DNA from: Trinickia dinghuensis
Lineage (GTDB): Bacteria; Pseudomonadota; Gammaproteobacteria; Burkholderiales; Burkholderiaceae
Assembly (NCBI RefSeq): GCF_003367175.1
Contig: NZ_QRGA01000017.1
Coordinates: 62,001 to 126,000 of the forward strand
Reading direction: 5' to 3'
DNA length: 64,000 bases
The translations under genes were made by a program, and so were the position numbers. The notes under the pieces are model-generated. The model was not told where the DNA came from, made no database searches, and worked only from the letters and a program-made list of their open reading frames with translations. Shown in pieces: positions 34,763 to 43,719 of the stretch; positions within the stretch are counted from its first letter, which is position 1; each line of letters begins with the position of its first letter.

Positions 34763-36526
34763 ATGGCGCCAGACGACATTCTTCAGTACTACAAGCGCGA
34801 GCTGTCCTACCTGCGCGTGCAGGGGGCCGACTTCGCCGAGCGCTACCCGAAGGTGGCGGCGCGTCTCGCGCTGCACGGCACGGAGTCGCTCGACCCTCAC
34901 ACCGAGCGCCTCATCGAAGCCACCGCGTTTCTCGCCGCGCGCGTGCACCGCGATCTCGACCAGGCATTTCCGCAAATCGCCTCGGCGCTGCTCGAGAATG
35001 TCTGCCCGTCGCTCGCGCAGAGCGTGCCCTCGATGACCGTCGCTCAGTTCGAGCTCGATCCGACGCAAGGCAAAGTGACGGCGGGTTTTCGGGTGCCGCG
35101 CCATACGGGGCTGTCGGCGCTCACCGAAGGCGGTGAGGCGTGCCGTTTCCGCACCGCGTGGGAAACCGTTTTGTGGCCGCTCGTGATCGGCGATGCCCAC
35201 TTCGGCGACGACGCGACGCTGCGGCTTCGCCTCGATTGCGAGCCGGGCGTCGATTTCTCCGAACTCGAAGTGACCACGCTCAGGCTGCATCTGCACGGCG
35301 ACTGGATGGTCACGATGCCGCTCTACGAGCTGCTCGTATCGAGCGTCTCCAGCGTGTGGCTCGAACCCGAGGGCGCGCCGCGCGTGCGCCTTTCACAGTC
35401 GGCGTGGCGTGAAGTGGGGTACGCCGAAGAGGACCGCGTGCTGCCGCTGCCCGCCCATGCGCACCCGGCCTACGGCTTGCTGCAGGAATATTTCGCGTTT
35501 GCGCGCAAATTTCACTTCTTCGACTTGGAAGTGCCGGCCGGCGCGTTCGGCAGCGGACGCAGCTGCGAGATCGTCTTGAAGCTGGACCGGATGCCGCGCG
35601 CGCTCACGCACATCGGCGCGCAGCATTTCCGCCTCGGCTGCACCCCGATCGTCAACCTGTTCGCGCAGACCACCGAACCGCTCGTGGTGGACGGGCGCCG
35701 CTACGAGCACCGTCTCGTCGCCGAGCAGAAGCGCGAGGCGATCACGGAGATCCATTCGATCGTCTCCGTGATCGCTTCGGATCCCGTCGCGGACCGCGCG
35801 ATCGTGCTGCCCGGTTATACGGCGGTCGACCGCATGGATGTGGGTGGCCCCGAAAAGCAATCGACGTTCTGGTTCGCCCGCCGCGAGCACAGCATGCGCG
35901 GCAACGTGCCGGGCGTCGATACGTATCTGAGCTTTGTCGACGCGGGCCACAACTTCGTCGATCCGGCTTCTCCGGTCGTCTACGCGAACGTGCTCTGCAC
36001 GAACCGGCGCCTTGCCGAGCATGTGCCGATCGGCGCCCGCATGCTGGTCGAGCGGGTCTCGCGCAATGCGCGCGTGCGGTGCCTCTACGAGCCGACCGCA
36101 CCGCGCGATCCGCCGCTCGGCAGCGATACGCTGTGGCGGCTCGTGTCGCTGTTGACGCGCAACTATTACTCGCTCGTCAGCGGTCCGAACGCCAGGGTCG
36201 AGTTGCAGGAGATGTTGAGCTTGTTCGCGTCGGACGGCCTGCGCGAGCAGGATCAGATTCGCGGCATCAGCCGCATCGGCGCGCGCCACGTGACCGCTCA
36301 TGTCGGCACCGACGCGTGGCGAGGCTATTGCCGCGGCACCGAGGTCAACATCGAGTTCGACGCGGATGCGTACGTGGGCAGCTCGCCGCTGTTGATGGCC
36401 GCCGTGCTCGCGCGCTTCTTCGCAATGTGCGCGTCGGTCAACTCCTTCGTCCGGCTCGTGGTTTGCCGTGGAGATGAGATATGGAAGCAATGGGAACCGA
36501 TGACCGGTTGCCAGCAGCTGCTCTGA
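34763..36526 (+). CDS. tssF: TssF, T6SS baseplate wedge protein
   Basis: A 587-residue TssF/ImpG/VasA. The opening 'ILQYYKRELSYLRVQGADFA' followed by 'RYPKVAARLALHGTESLDPH' is diagnostic. It forms the baseplate wedge with TssG, TssE and TssK. The ATG at 34763 is the family start; the frame extending back to 34283 is the shadow of tssE. Its last 46 bp overlap the start of tssG, so the two products are probably co-translated. Confidence 0.96.
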   Translation: MAPDDILQYYKRELSYLRVQGADFAERYPKVAARLALHGTESLDPHTERLIEATAFLAARVHRDLDQAFPQIASALLENVCPSLAQSVPSMTVAQFELDPTQGKVTAGFRVPRHTGLSALTEGGEACRFRTAWETVLWPLVIGDAHFGDDATLRLRLDCEPGVDFSELEVTTLRLHLHGDWMVTMPLYELLVSSVSSVWLEPEGAPRVRLSQSAWREVGYAEEDRVLPLPAHAHPAYGLLQEYFAFARKFHFFDLEVPAGAFGSGRSCEIVLKLDRMPRALTHIGAQHFRLGCTPIVNLFAQTTEPLVVDGRRYEHRLVAEQKREAITEIHSIVSVIASDPVADRAIVLPGYTAVDRMDVGGPEKQSTFWFARREHSMRGNVPGVDTYLSFVDAGHNFVDPASPVVYANVLCTNRRLAEHVPIGARMLVERVSRNARVRCLYEPTAPRDPPLGSDTLWRLVSLLTRNYYSLVSGPNARVELQEMLSLFASDGLREQDQIRGISRIGARHVTAHVGTDAWRGYCRGTEVNIEFDADAYVGSSPLLMAAVLARFFAMCASVNSFVRLVVCRGDEIWKQWEPMTGCQQLL

Positions 36527-37611
36527 TCGCGCGGCTTCTCGCTCGTCCTCATGACTTCGACTTGTTCCAGGCCATTCATATTCTGGAGCGCGCTCAGCCG
36601 TGGGCGCGCGCCGTCGGAACGGGCGATGGGACGGACGAGGCGGTGCGCTTCGCGGGCCACGTGTCGCTCGCGTTCGAGCCCAGCGATATCCGCAGCGTGC
36701 GCAGCCAAAAGCAGAAGGCGGGCGGCGATCGCGCCACGTATACCGTGAGCACCGCCGCGATGACGCTCGCCGGCGCGAGCGGGCCGCTGCCGCTGCCGTT
36801 CACCGAGTGGCTCTTGATGCGGCGCGCGGCGCGCGAGACGGCGATGTCGGATTTTCTCGACATCTTCAACCATCGCTTCCTGTCGTTTCTGTATCGCAGC
36901 CGGCAGAAGCATGCACCGGGACTGAACGGGCGCGCGCCCGACGAAGCGGCGCTGACCGCCTGCCTCGATGCGCTCGGCAATCTTGGGCTGCGTGCCGGCG
37001 AGCGCGGGCCGGGCGGCGCCCGGCGCTGGCTGCGCCATGCCGGTCTGCTCGGCGGCGCGCCGCGCTCGATGTCGGGCCTGCTGGCGATGCTGTCCGACCG
37101 GCTGGGGGTGGCGGTGAAAGGCGGGCAATTCGTCGGCGGCTGGCGCGATCTCGACGCGCGCGATTCGGCGCGCGTCTCGGGCCTTGGCTGGACGGCCGCG
37201 CGGTTGAACGGCAGGGCCGTGGTCGGACGGCGGTGCTGGGATCAGGCAGCGGGGATCCGCATCGAATTCGTCGATCTGCCGCGAGCCCAGTTCGAAGCCC
37301 TATTGCCCGGCGGGGCGCTGCACGAGCTGACCGCGTGGCTCGTGCAATCGTATCTGGAGCAGGATCTCGAGGTTCACGTCGTGCTGCGGCCGGCGCCTCG
37401 CGCCGCGGCCTGCGCCGTCGGCGGCGGGAGCGCGGTCCGGCTCGGCTGGACGTCATGGCTCGGTGCACGAAGCGCCCCGAACGCGAACCCCGGCACGGAC
37501 GCCAAGGCTGCCGTGCGCGCTGCGTCTTCGACTCCGACTCCGCTTGCACCCGCCCGATTCACTCTGCGCATGCCGCCGTCCTCGGCGGCATGGCACTCAT
37601 CGAATGCGTAA
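36481..37611 (+). CDS. tssG: TssG, T6SS baseplate wedge protein
   Basis: A 376-residue TssG/ImpH/VasB. 'ARPHDFDLFQAIHILERAQP' and 'GPLPLPFTEWLLMRRAARET' with 'DFLDIFNHRFLSFLYR' are family signatures. The C-terminal 60 residues (Ala/Ser/Pro-rich) extend beyond the conserved core. It overlaps tssF by 46 bp, with a GGAG site inside the tssF frame. Confidence 0.95.
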   Translation: MEAMGTDDRLPAAALIARLLARPHDFDLFQAIHILERAQPWARAVGTGDGTDEAVRFAGHVSLAFEPSDIRSVRSQKQKAGGDRATYTVSTAAMTLAGASGPLPLPFTEWLLMRRAARETAMSDFLDIFNHRFLSFLYRSRQKHAPGLNGRAPDEAALTACLDALGNLGLRAGERGPGGARRWLRHAGLLGGAPRSMSGLLAMLSDRLGVAVKGGQFVGGWRDLDARDSARVSGLGWTAARLNGRAVVGRRCWDQAAGIRIEFVDLPRAQFEALLPGGALHELTAWLVQSYLEQDLEVHVVLRPAPRAAACAVGGGSAVRLGWTSWLGARSAPNANPGTDAKAAVRAASSTPTPLAPARFTLRMPPSSAAWHSSNA

Positions 37612-37626
37612 CGCGCCCGAGCCATC

Positions 37627-40329
37627 ATGGAAATTGACATTCGCACGTTGGTGAGCCGGCTCGATCCGGCATGCAAGCACGCCATGGAGCTGGCGGCGCA
37701 GCTGTGCGTGCGGCAAACGCATTACAACGTCGACGTCGAGCATTTCTTGCTGCAACTGCTCGAATCCGACGCGCCCGACCTGCGGGTCATTCTCGAACAT
37801 TTCGAGGTCGCCTCCGCCGATGTCGGCGGGCAGTTGCAGAAGGCCGTCGATCAGTTCAAACGAGGCAACGGCCGCACGCCCGCGCTGTCGCCGAATTTTT
37901 CGCGTTTGTTTCAAGAGGCTTGGCTCTTGAGTTCGATGCTGCTCGGGCAGCAGCAGATCCGCTCGGGCACGGTGCTGCTGGCGCTGCTCGAAGTCGATAG
38001 TCTGCGCGGCTTGCTGATCGATTCCGCACCCTCGCTGCTGAAGATTCCGCGGGCGACGCTGCGCGAATCGCTGCCGGCCGTGCTCGCCGCTTCGAACGAA
38101 GACGGCGGCCCGGCCGCCGCGCCTGCCGCGGGCGCCGCCGCAAGCGGCGCGGCCCCCGGGAAATCTCCGCTGCCGGCGATGCCGTCGGCGGCCGGCGGCG
38201 GGCCGGGCGGATCGGCGCTCGCGCAGTACACGATCGACCTCACGGAGCTGGCCCGCGAAGGCGCGATCGACCCGATCTACGGGCGCGATCTGGAAATCCG
38301 CCAACTGATCGACGTGCTGCTGCGGCGGCGTCAAAACAATCCGATCCTCACGGGCGAAGCCGGTGTCGGCAAGACGGCAGTGGTCGAGGGGTTCGCCCAG
38401 CGCATCGTGCAAGGCCAGGTGCCGCCCGCGCTGCTGAACGTCACTGTGCGCTCGCTCGATCTCGCGCTCTTGCAAGCCGGCGCGGGCATCAAGGGCGAGT
38501 TCGAGAATCGCCTGAAGTCGGTCATCGCCGAAGTGAAGGCGTCGCCGGTCCCCGTGATTCTCTTCATCGACGAAGCGCATCAGCTGATCGGCGCCGGCGG
38601 CAGCGAAGGCCAGGGCGATGCGGCCAACTTGCTCAAGCCCGCGCTCGCGCGCGGCGAGCTGCGCACGATCGCCGCCACCACGTGGGCCGAGTACAAGAAG
38701 TACGTGGAACGCGATCCGGCGCTCGCGCGCCGCTTCCAAGTGGTCAAGGTGGACGAGCCCAGCGAGGCGGTCGCCATCGAGATGCTGCGCGGCATGGTGC
38801 CCAAGCTCGCGCACCATCACGGCGTCGAGATCGTCGACGAAGCGGTGCGCGACGCGGTCAAGCTTTCGCATCGCTACATCTCGGGACGTCAACTCCCGGA
38901 CAAGGCGATCAGCGTGCTCGATACGGCCTGCGCGCGCGTGGCGATCGGACAAAGCGGCGTGCCGGAGGACATCGAGGCGCTCGGTCGTTCGCTCGACTCG
39001 GGCGAGAATCAGTTGCGCATTCTTCGCCACGAGGCTGCGACGGGCGCCGATCACGCCGATGCGATCGCCGCGCTGACCAAGCAGCTCGACGAGCAGCGCT
39101 CGAAGCATGGGCGGCTGACCGACAAATTGGCAACCGAGCAGCGCGCGGTGGATGAAATCCTCGCATGGCGGCGCAAGATCGCGCGGCAGGTGGAGGCGCA
39201 GGAGCCGGCGGAGGAGGGCGAGGACGCCCATTCGCTGCTGGCCAATCTCGGCCGCCTCGAAAAGGGCTTGGAAGCGGTGCAGAACGACGAACCGATGGTG
39301 CCGGTGTACGTCGATTCGGCGATGGTTGCCGAGGTGATCTCGGGCTGGACCGGCATTCCCGTCGGCCGCATGCTGGCCGACGAGCTGCATACGGTGCTCT
39401 ATCTGCACGACAAGCTGGCCGAACGCGTCGTCGGACAAGACGAGGCGCTCGATGCCATCGCGCGGCGCGTGCGCACGTTCCGCGCCGATCTCGACGATCC
39501 GAGCAAGCCCGTCGGCGTGTTCTTGCTGGTGGGGCCGAGCGGCGTCGGCAAGACCGAAACGGCCGCCGCGCTTGCGGACACGCTCTACGGCGGCGAGCGC
39601 AACATGATCACGGTCAACATGTCGGAGTTCCAAGAGGCGCATAGCGTATCGGGCCTCAAGGGCGCGCCGCCCGGCTATGTCGGCTATGGACGCGGCGGCG
39701 TGCTGACCGAAGCCGTGCGGCGCCGTCCGTACAGCGTCGTGCTGCTCGACGAGATGGAGAAGGCGCATCCGGACGTGCTCGAGCTGTTCTTCCAGGTGTT
39801 CGACAAAGGCGTCATGGAAGACGGCGAAGGCGTGCCGATCGACTTCAAGAACACGTTGATTCTGCTGACCTCGAACGCCGCTCAGGAGGTCATTACGGAA
39901 GCGTCCCAAGGCGGACGACGGCCGCCGCCCGAGGAACTGATCGAGCGGCTGCGCCCGGTGCTGCTGCGCCAGTTCAGCCCGGCCTTTCTCGGCCGGCTGG
40001 TACTCGTGCCGTACTACCACCTTGGCGACGCGCAGATCGCCGCGATCGTGAACCTGAAGCTGAACCGGCTCGCGGAGCGCTTCGCGCGCAATCATCACGC
40101 CGAGTTGACGTGGGACGACGAGTTCGCGCGCGTTATCACGGAGCGCTGCAAGGAAGTGGACAGCGGCGCGCGCAACGTGGATCACATCCTCACGCAGATC
40201 GTGCTGCCCGAGCTTGCGAGAGAGGTGCTCGAACGGATCTCCGTGGCCGAAGCGTTCGACGCCGTGCATCTAGCGTTCACGCCTACGGGCGGCCTCGCGT
40301 TCAGCTTCACGGCGGGAGACGGAGTCTGA
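37627..40329 (+). CDS. tssH: TssH (ClpV), T6SS sheath-recycling AAA+ ATPase
   Basis: A 900-residue ClpB-like AAA+ unfoldase that disassembles contracted TssBC sheaths. An N-terminal Clp-N domain (about residues 1-155) is followed by an Ala/Pro/Gly-rich linker (about 160-200). The first AAA domain has Walker A GEAGVGKTA at about 242-250, a middle coiled region follows, and the second AAA domain has Walker A GPSGVGKTE at about 636-644 and 'VVLLDEMEKAHPDVLELFFQ'. Length and both P-loops are normal. It starts 15 bp after tssG and ends 1 bp before vgrG. Confidence 0.97.
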   Translation: MEIDIRTLVSRLDPACKHAMELAAQLCVRQTHYNVDVEHFLLQLLESDAPDLRVILEHFEVASADVGGQLQKAVDQFKRGNGRTPALSPNFSRLFQEAWLLSSMLLGQQQIRSGTVLLALLEVDSLRGLLIDSAPSLLKIPRATLRESLPAVLAASNEDGGPAAAPAAGAAASGAAPGKSPLPAMPSAAGGGPGGSALAQYTIDLTELAREGAIDPIYGRDLEIRQLIDVLLRRRQNNPILTGEAGVGKTAVVEGFAQRIVQGQVPPALLNVTVRSLDLALLQAGAGIKGEFENRLKSVIAEVKASPVPVILFIDEAHQLIGAGGSEGQGDAANLLKPALARGELRTIAATTWAEYKKYVERDPALARRFQVVKVDEPSEAVAIEMLRGMVPKLAHHHGVEIVDEAVRDAVKLSHRYISGRQLPDKAISVLDTACARVAIGQSGVPEDIEALGRSLDSGENQLRILRHEAATGADHADAIAALTKQLDEQRSKHGRLTDKLATEQRAVDEILAWRRKIARQVEAQEPAEEGEDAHSLLANLGRLEKGLEAVQNDEPMVPVYVDSAMVAEVISGWTGIPVGRMLADELHTVLYLHDKLAERVVGQDEALDAIARRVRTFRADLDDPSKPVGVFLLVGPSGVGKTETAAALADTLYGGERNMITVNMSEFQEAHSVSGLKGAPPGYVGYGRGGVLTEAVRRRPYSVVLLDEMEKAHPDVLELFFQVFDKGVMEDGEGVPIDFKNTLILLTSNAAQEVITEASQGGRRPPPEELIERLRPVLLRQFSPAFLGRLVLVPYYHLGDAQIAAIVNLKLNRLAERFARNHHAELTWDDEFARVITERCKEVDSGARNVDHILTQIVLPELAREVLERISVAEAFDAVHLAFTPTGGLAFSFTAGDGV

Positions 40330-40330
40330 C

Positions 40331-42256
40331 ATGCTCGGAGTCACGACCGTTCAAGAAGGCAGCTTTCTTTCGGTGAGTACGCCGTTCGGTGCCGACGTGC
40401 TGTTGCTGGAGGGCTTCTCGGGCCGCGAGGCGATCTCCGAGCTGTTCCATTTCGAGCTGCGCATGCGCTCGGCGAACACCGCGCTTTCGGCCGCGTCGAT
40501 CGTCGGGAAAAGCGCGACCGTCACGCTGCAGTCGTCCGGCGGGGCGGCGCGCTACTTCAACGGCATCGTCACGCGCTTCACGCAGGTCGGCGCCGACGCG
40601 TCATACGGATACTATTCGGCGGCGCTGGCCCCGACTTTGTGGCTCGCCACACTGGGCCGCGACCGCGTGATTTATCAGAGCCTCAGTGTGCTCGACATCA
40701 TCCAGAAGGTGCTGGCTCCGTTCAACATCACGACGAAGCAGAGCACGACGGGTACCTACGCGGCGCGCGAGTACTGCGTGCAATACGACGAGAGCCCGTT
40801 CGATTTCGTGTCGCGGCTGATGGAAGAAGAGGGCATCTTCTACTTCTTCACGTTCGACGACAGCACCCACACGATGGTGTTGGCGGACAGCCCGTCCGTG
40901 CACCAGCCGGCAGCGAATGCCTCGCAACTGTGGTTTTCGAGCGATTCGGTGGCGCATAGCGCATCGGAGCGTGTGAGCGCGTTCGAACTCGTCACCGGAC
41001 TGACCGAGAACACGCATATCGTGGCCGATTACGACTTCACGTCGGCGACCGTTTCCACGGCGACCTCGTCGGCGGCGGCAGGCGTGACCAAAGGCACGCG
41101 CTACACCTTTCCGGGGCGCTATGCCGAGGCGTCGGACAGCGCGCATACCGCGGATCTGCGGCTCGCCGCGCAGCAGGTCGGCCAAGAGACCGGCCGCGGC
41201 ACGAGCGCCTGCTATGCACTCACGGCCGGTTCGAGCTTCACGCTCGGCGGCCATCCCAACAGCGCGGTCAATACGACCTACGTCGCGCGTGCGGTCGAGC
41301 ACAGCGCGACGAACGACGTCTACGCGAACGAATTCGTGGTGTTCCCCTCGACGGTGCCGTTCCGTCCGCCGCTCGTTACCCCGCGGCCCGTCGTCGCCGG
41401 CAACCACACGGCGGTGGTCACGGGCTCTTCGGGCGAGGAGATCTGGACCGACTCCTACGGGCGCATCAAGGTCAAGTTTCATTGGGACCGCTCGACCACC
41501 CAGAACGAGAACACGTCTTGCTGGGTGCGCGTCGCGCAGACCGTGGCCGGCAATGGTTGGGGGCACTTCTTCCTCCCGCGCGTGGGGCAAGAGGTCATCG
41601 TGAGCTATGTCGACGGCGATCCGGACCGTCCGCTCGTGACCGGCAGCGTCTACAACCAATCGAGCACGCTCCCCTACGCGCAGCCCTCGATGCAGACGCG
41701 CAGCACCATCATGTCGCGTTCGTCCAAGGGCGGCAGCGCCGGCAACGAAATCCGCATGGAGGACAAGACCGGCAGCGAGGAGCTCTATGTTCACGCGCAG
41801 AAGGACATGAACGTCTCGATCCAGAATGCCCTCGACACGACGGTGATCGCGGGCAACGAGACGCTCACGGTTCAGAAGGGCGACCGGACCGTCGACGTGC
41901 AGACGGGGAAGGAGACGCACACGGTCAAGGGCACGCGTTCGCTCGACGTGACCGGGGACGAGACGCATACGAATCATGGGAAGTTCACGCACAACGTGAC
42001 GGGAGACTACACGCTCAAGGTGAGCGGGAATTTGACGATAGACGTGAGTGGGTCGATCACGTTCAAGTCGGGTACGTCGTTGGCCATCCAAGCGGGCACG
42101 TCGCTCTCCAATCAGGCGGGTACCACGCTCGAGAACAAGGCGGGCACCACGCTGACGATTCAGGGTCTGGAGGTGCAGGCCAAGGCATCGGCGACGGCGA
42201 CCGTCGACGGCGGCGGGATGCTGACCGTGAAGGGCGGCATGGTGAAGATCAATTGA
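40331..42256 (+). CDS. vgrG: VgrG (TssI), T6SS spike protein
   Basis: A 641-residue VgrG. A gp27-like base occupies about residues 1-370 ('EYCVQYDESPFDFVSRLMEE'). The OB-fold/gp5-like region ('YGRIKVKFHWDRS', 'WVRVAQTVAGNGWGHFFLPR') is at about 375-460, and a beta-helical needle of short threonine/valine-rich repeats fills the rest. It ends at 'KGGMVKIN' with no C-terminal effector domain, so it is a plain spike that must be tipped by the PAAR-like protein encoded three genes on. It starts 1 bp after the tssH stop. Confidence 0.96.
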   Translation: MLGVTTVQEGSFLSVSTPFGADVLLLEGFSGREAISELFHFELRMRSANTALSAASIVGKSATVTLQSSGGAARYFNGIVTRFTQVGADASYGYYSAALAPTLWLATLGRDRVIYQSLSVLDIIQKVLAPFNITTKQSTTGTYAAREYCVQYDESPFDFVSRLMEEEGIFYFFTFDDSTHTMVLADSPSVHQPAANASQLWFSSDSVAHSASERVSAFELVTGLTENTHIVADYDFTSATVSTATSSAAAGVTKGTRYTFPGRYAEASDSAHTADLRLAAQQVGQETGRGTSACYALTAGSSFTLGGHPNSAVNTTYVARAVEHSATNDVYANEFVVFPSTVPFRPPLVTPRPVVAGNHTAVVTGSSGEEIWTDSYGRIKVKFHWDRSTTQNENTSCWVRVAQTVAGNGWGHFFLPRVGQEVIVSYVDGDPDRPLVTGSVYNQSSTLPYAQPSMQTRSTIMSRSSKGGSAGNEIRMEDKTGSEELYVHAQKDMNVSIQNALDTTVIAGNETLTVQKGDRTVDVQTGKETHTVKGTRSLDVTGDETHTNHGKFTHNVTGDYTLKVSGNLTIDVSGSITFKSGTSLAIQAGTSLSNQAGTTLENKAGTTLTIQGLEVQAKASATATVDGGGMLTVKGGMVKIN

Positions 42257-42290
42257 CGCCAACGCCAACGCCAACGCCGATGCCAACGCT
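42257..42290 (+). repeat. hexanucleotide tandem repeat after vgrG
   Basis: Five imperfect copies of a CCAACG-type hexamer (one copy CCGATG) begin right after the vgrG stop codon, in the 76-bp gap before the YwqK-repeat gene. It is non-coding and probably a slippage product. Confidence 0.55.
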
Positions 42291-42332
42291 ATCGCCCACC
42301 GAGCCTATCCAGCCCACCTAACCGAGACCGCC

Positions 42333-43061
42333 ATGTCCGATCCGAAACTCACGAGTTCACCGCTTGCCCCGGCCGTGCCGGCGGCGGCGGACGCTCGCGA
42401 GGTGGTCGAGCAGCGCGATCCGAGCGGCGCCGTGATCGGGCGCACGTCGATGCTGAACGGCGTGCCGCACGGACCGATGACGCGATGCATGCCGGACGGC
42501 ACGCCGACCTTCGATGCGCAGTACGCGCATGGCGCGTTGTCGGGACCGATGCACGCGTTCGACCCGCCGGGCGTGCCCGTGAAAGAGGCGCATTACGCGG
42601 ACGGCAAGGAGCACGGCGTGACGACGCTGTATCAGGACGGCCGCGTGTCCGCGCGGCAGCGGTATGTGGCCGGTGTGCTGCAGGGCGAGACCGTGGCCTA
42701 CGCGCCGTCGGGCCAGGTCACGTCGCGGCTTCCCTATGTGGCCGGGAAGCTCGACGGAGAAGCCGTCCATCTGCACGAAGGCGTCGTCGTGCGCCGCGTG
42801 CGCTACCGGGCGGGCGTGCTCGAGGGCGAGACGCGCGAGTACGCCGCGGACGGCAGCTTGGTTCAGAGCCTGCCGTATCACGCAGGCTTGCTGCACGGAA
42901 CCGCTCGCCGCTTCGACGCGGACGGCGCGGTGAGCGCGGAGCGCCGCTACGCGAACGGCAAGCCGGTGGAGGCGTGGCGCAGCGTCGACGCGCCCGTGGC
43001 CGGTGCGGCGGGCGGCTTGCCGAAGATGGTCGCGAATTTCGAAAAGTGGGTGAAGGGCTGA
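42333..43061 (+). CDS. YwqK/MORN-repeat protein of the T6SS locus
   Basis: A 242-residue protein built of about seven copies of a 23-residue MORN-like repeat with the pattern G..HG....Y..DG...... , for example 'YADGKEHGVTTLYQDGRVSA' and 'YHAGLLHGTARRFDADGAVS'. These are the repeats of the YwqK family, annotated as antitoxin-like in Bacillus. There is no signal peptide. The gene lies between vgrG and the PAAR-like gene, with which such proteins are often paired in Burkholderia T6SS loci, so it may help assemble the spike tip. The exact role is unknown. It ends 2 bp before the next gene. Confidence 0.82.
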   Translation: MSDPKLTSSPLAPAVPAAADAREVVEQRDPSGAVIGRTSMLNGVPHGPMTRCMPDGTPTFDAQYAHGALSGPMHAFDPPGVPVKEAHYADGKEHGVTTLYQDGRVSARQRYVAGVLQGETVAYAPSGQVTSRLPYVAGKLDGEAVHLHEGVVVRRVRYRAGVLEGETREYAADGSLVQSLPYHAGLLHGTARRFDADGAVSAERRYANGKPVEAWRSVDAPVAGAAGGLPKMVANFEKWVKG

Positions 43062-43063
43062 CG

Positions 43064-43450
43064 ATGGGCATTCTGGTCACCACCGGCACGATGTTGCAAT
43101 GCAGTTTCGGCGTGGCGCCTTCGTCGCTGAACGTGCTGCCGACGCCGTGCGTCATGTCGGGCGCGCCGGCCGCGACCATCATGGACAACGCGCCGATGGT
43201 CAACGTGATGCCGTTCGGCATGTGCAACTGCCCGGCCAACCCGGAAGTCGCGGCCGCGACCGCGGCGGCGCTCGGCGTATTGACGCCGATGCCGTGCGTG
43301 CCGGCCACGGCGGCGCCGTGGGCGCCGGGTTCGCCGACGGTGCTGGTCGGCGGTCAGCCTGCGCTGCAGAACAGTTCGAAATTGATGTGCAACTGGGGCG
43401 GCGTGATCCAGATCGTCGCGCCGGCGCAATTCACCACCATGGTGCCCTGA
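43064..43450 (+). CDS. DUF4280 PAAR-like spike-tip protein
   Basis: A 128-residue protein of the DUF4280 PAAR-like family. 'TTGTMLQCSFGVAPSSLNVL', 'TIMDNAPMVNVMPFGMCNCP' and 'WAPGSPTVLVGGQPALQNSS' are its signatures. Several cysteines probably bind a structural metal at the tip. It should cap the VgrG trimer. It carries no fused toxin domain. It sits 2 bp after the YwqK-repeat gene and 12 bp before the small membrane-protein gene, so it is co-transcribed. Confidence 0.9.
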   Translation: MGILVTTGTMLQCSFGVAPSSLNVLPTPCVMSGAPAATIMDNAPMVNVMPFGMCNCPANPEVAAATAAALGVLTPMPCVPATAAPWAPGSPTVLVGGQPALQNSSKLMCNWGGVIQIVAPAQFTTMVP

Positions 43451-43462
43451 GGACGACTCGCA

Positions 43463-43699
43463 ATGCCCTATGTGTTTTCCATGACCGCGCGAATGGCCAC
43501 GATCACGGCGTGCTGCGTTCTGCTGCTGTGCGTGCTGCTGTTCCTGCTCGGGGTCGAGATCGGCGCACGCTATGCCTCGCCGCCCGCCGCCGATGTGCCC
43601 GCGACGGCCTCCGGCGGCCCGGTCGTGAGCGAACGTACGCCCTTGCCGGCGAGTTCGGGCGCAGCCGCGTCCGTCGCGCCGGCTTCCAACGCTTCTTGA
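43463..43699 (+). CDS. small single-pass membrane protein of the T6SS locus
   Basis: A 78-residue protein with one strong membrane helix (about residues 12-32, 'ATITACCVLLLCVLLFLLGV') and an Ala/Pro/Ser-rich tail of about 40 residues. It starts 12 bp after the PAAR-like gene and ends 20 bp before the binding-protein gene, so it is operon-internal. No family is recognised. The helix-plus-flexible-tail design suggests an inner-membrane adaptor. Confidence 0.75.
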   Translation: MPYVFSMTARMATITACCVLLLCVLLFLLGVEIGARYASPPAADVPATASGGPVVSERTPLPASSGAAASVAPASNAS

Positions 43700-43719
43700 A
43701 ACTGCTAACGGTAATCGCT

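Noticed and set aside
37597-40269. 890-residue minus-strand open frame opposite tssH
   Set aside because: Its composition is typical of antisense GC-rich frames, and tssH on the other strand has intact Walker motifs.
42257-42290. Hexanucleotide repeat considered as a phase-variation switch
   Set aside because: It is outside any coding frame and imperfect, and its length is a multiple of three. No promoter spacing role can be shown.
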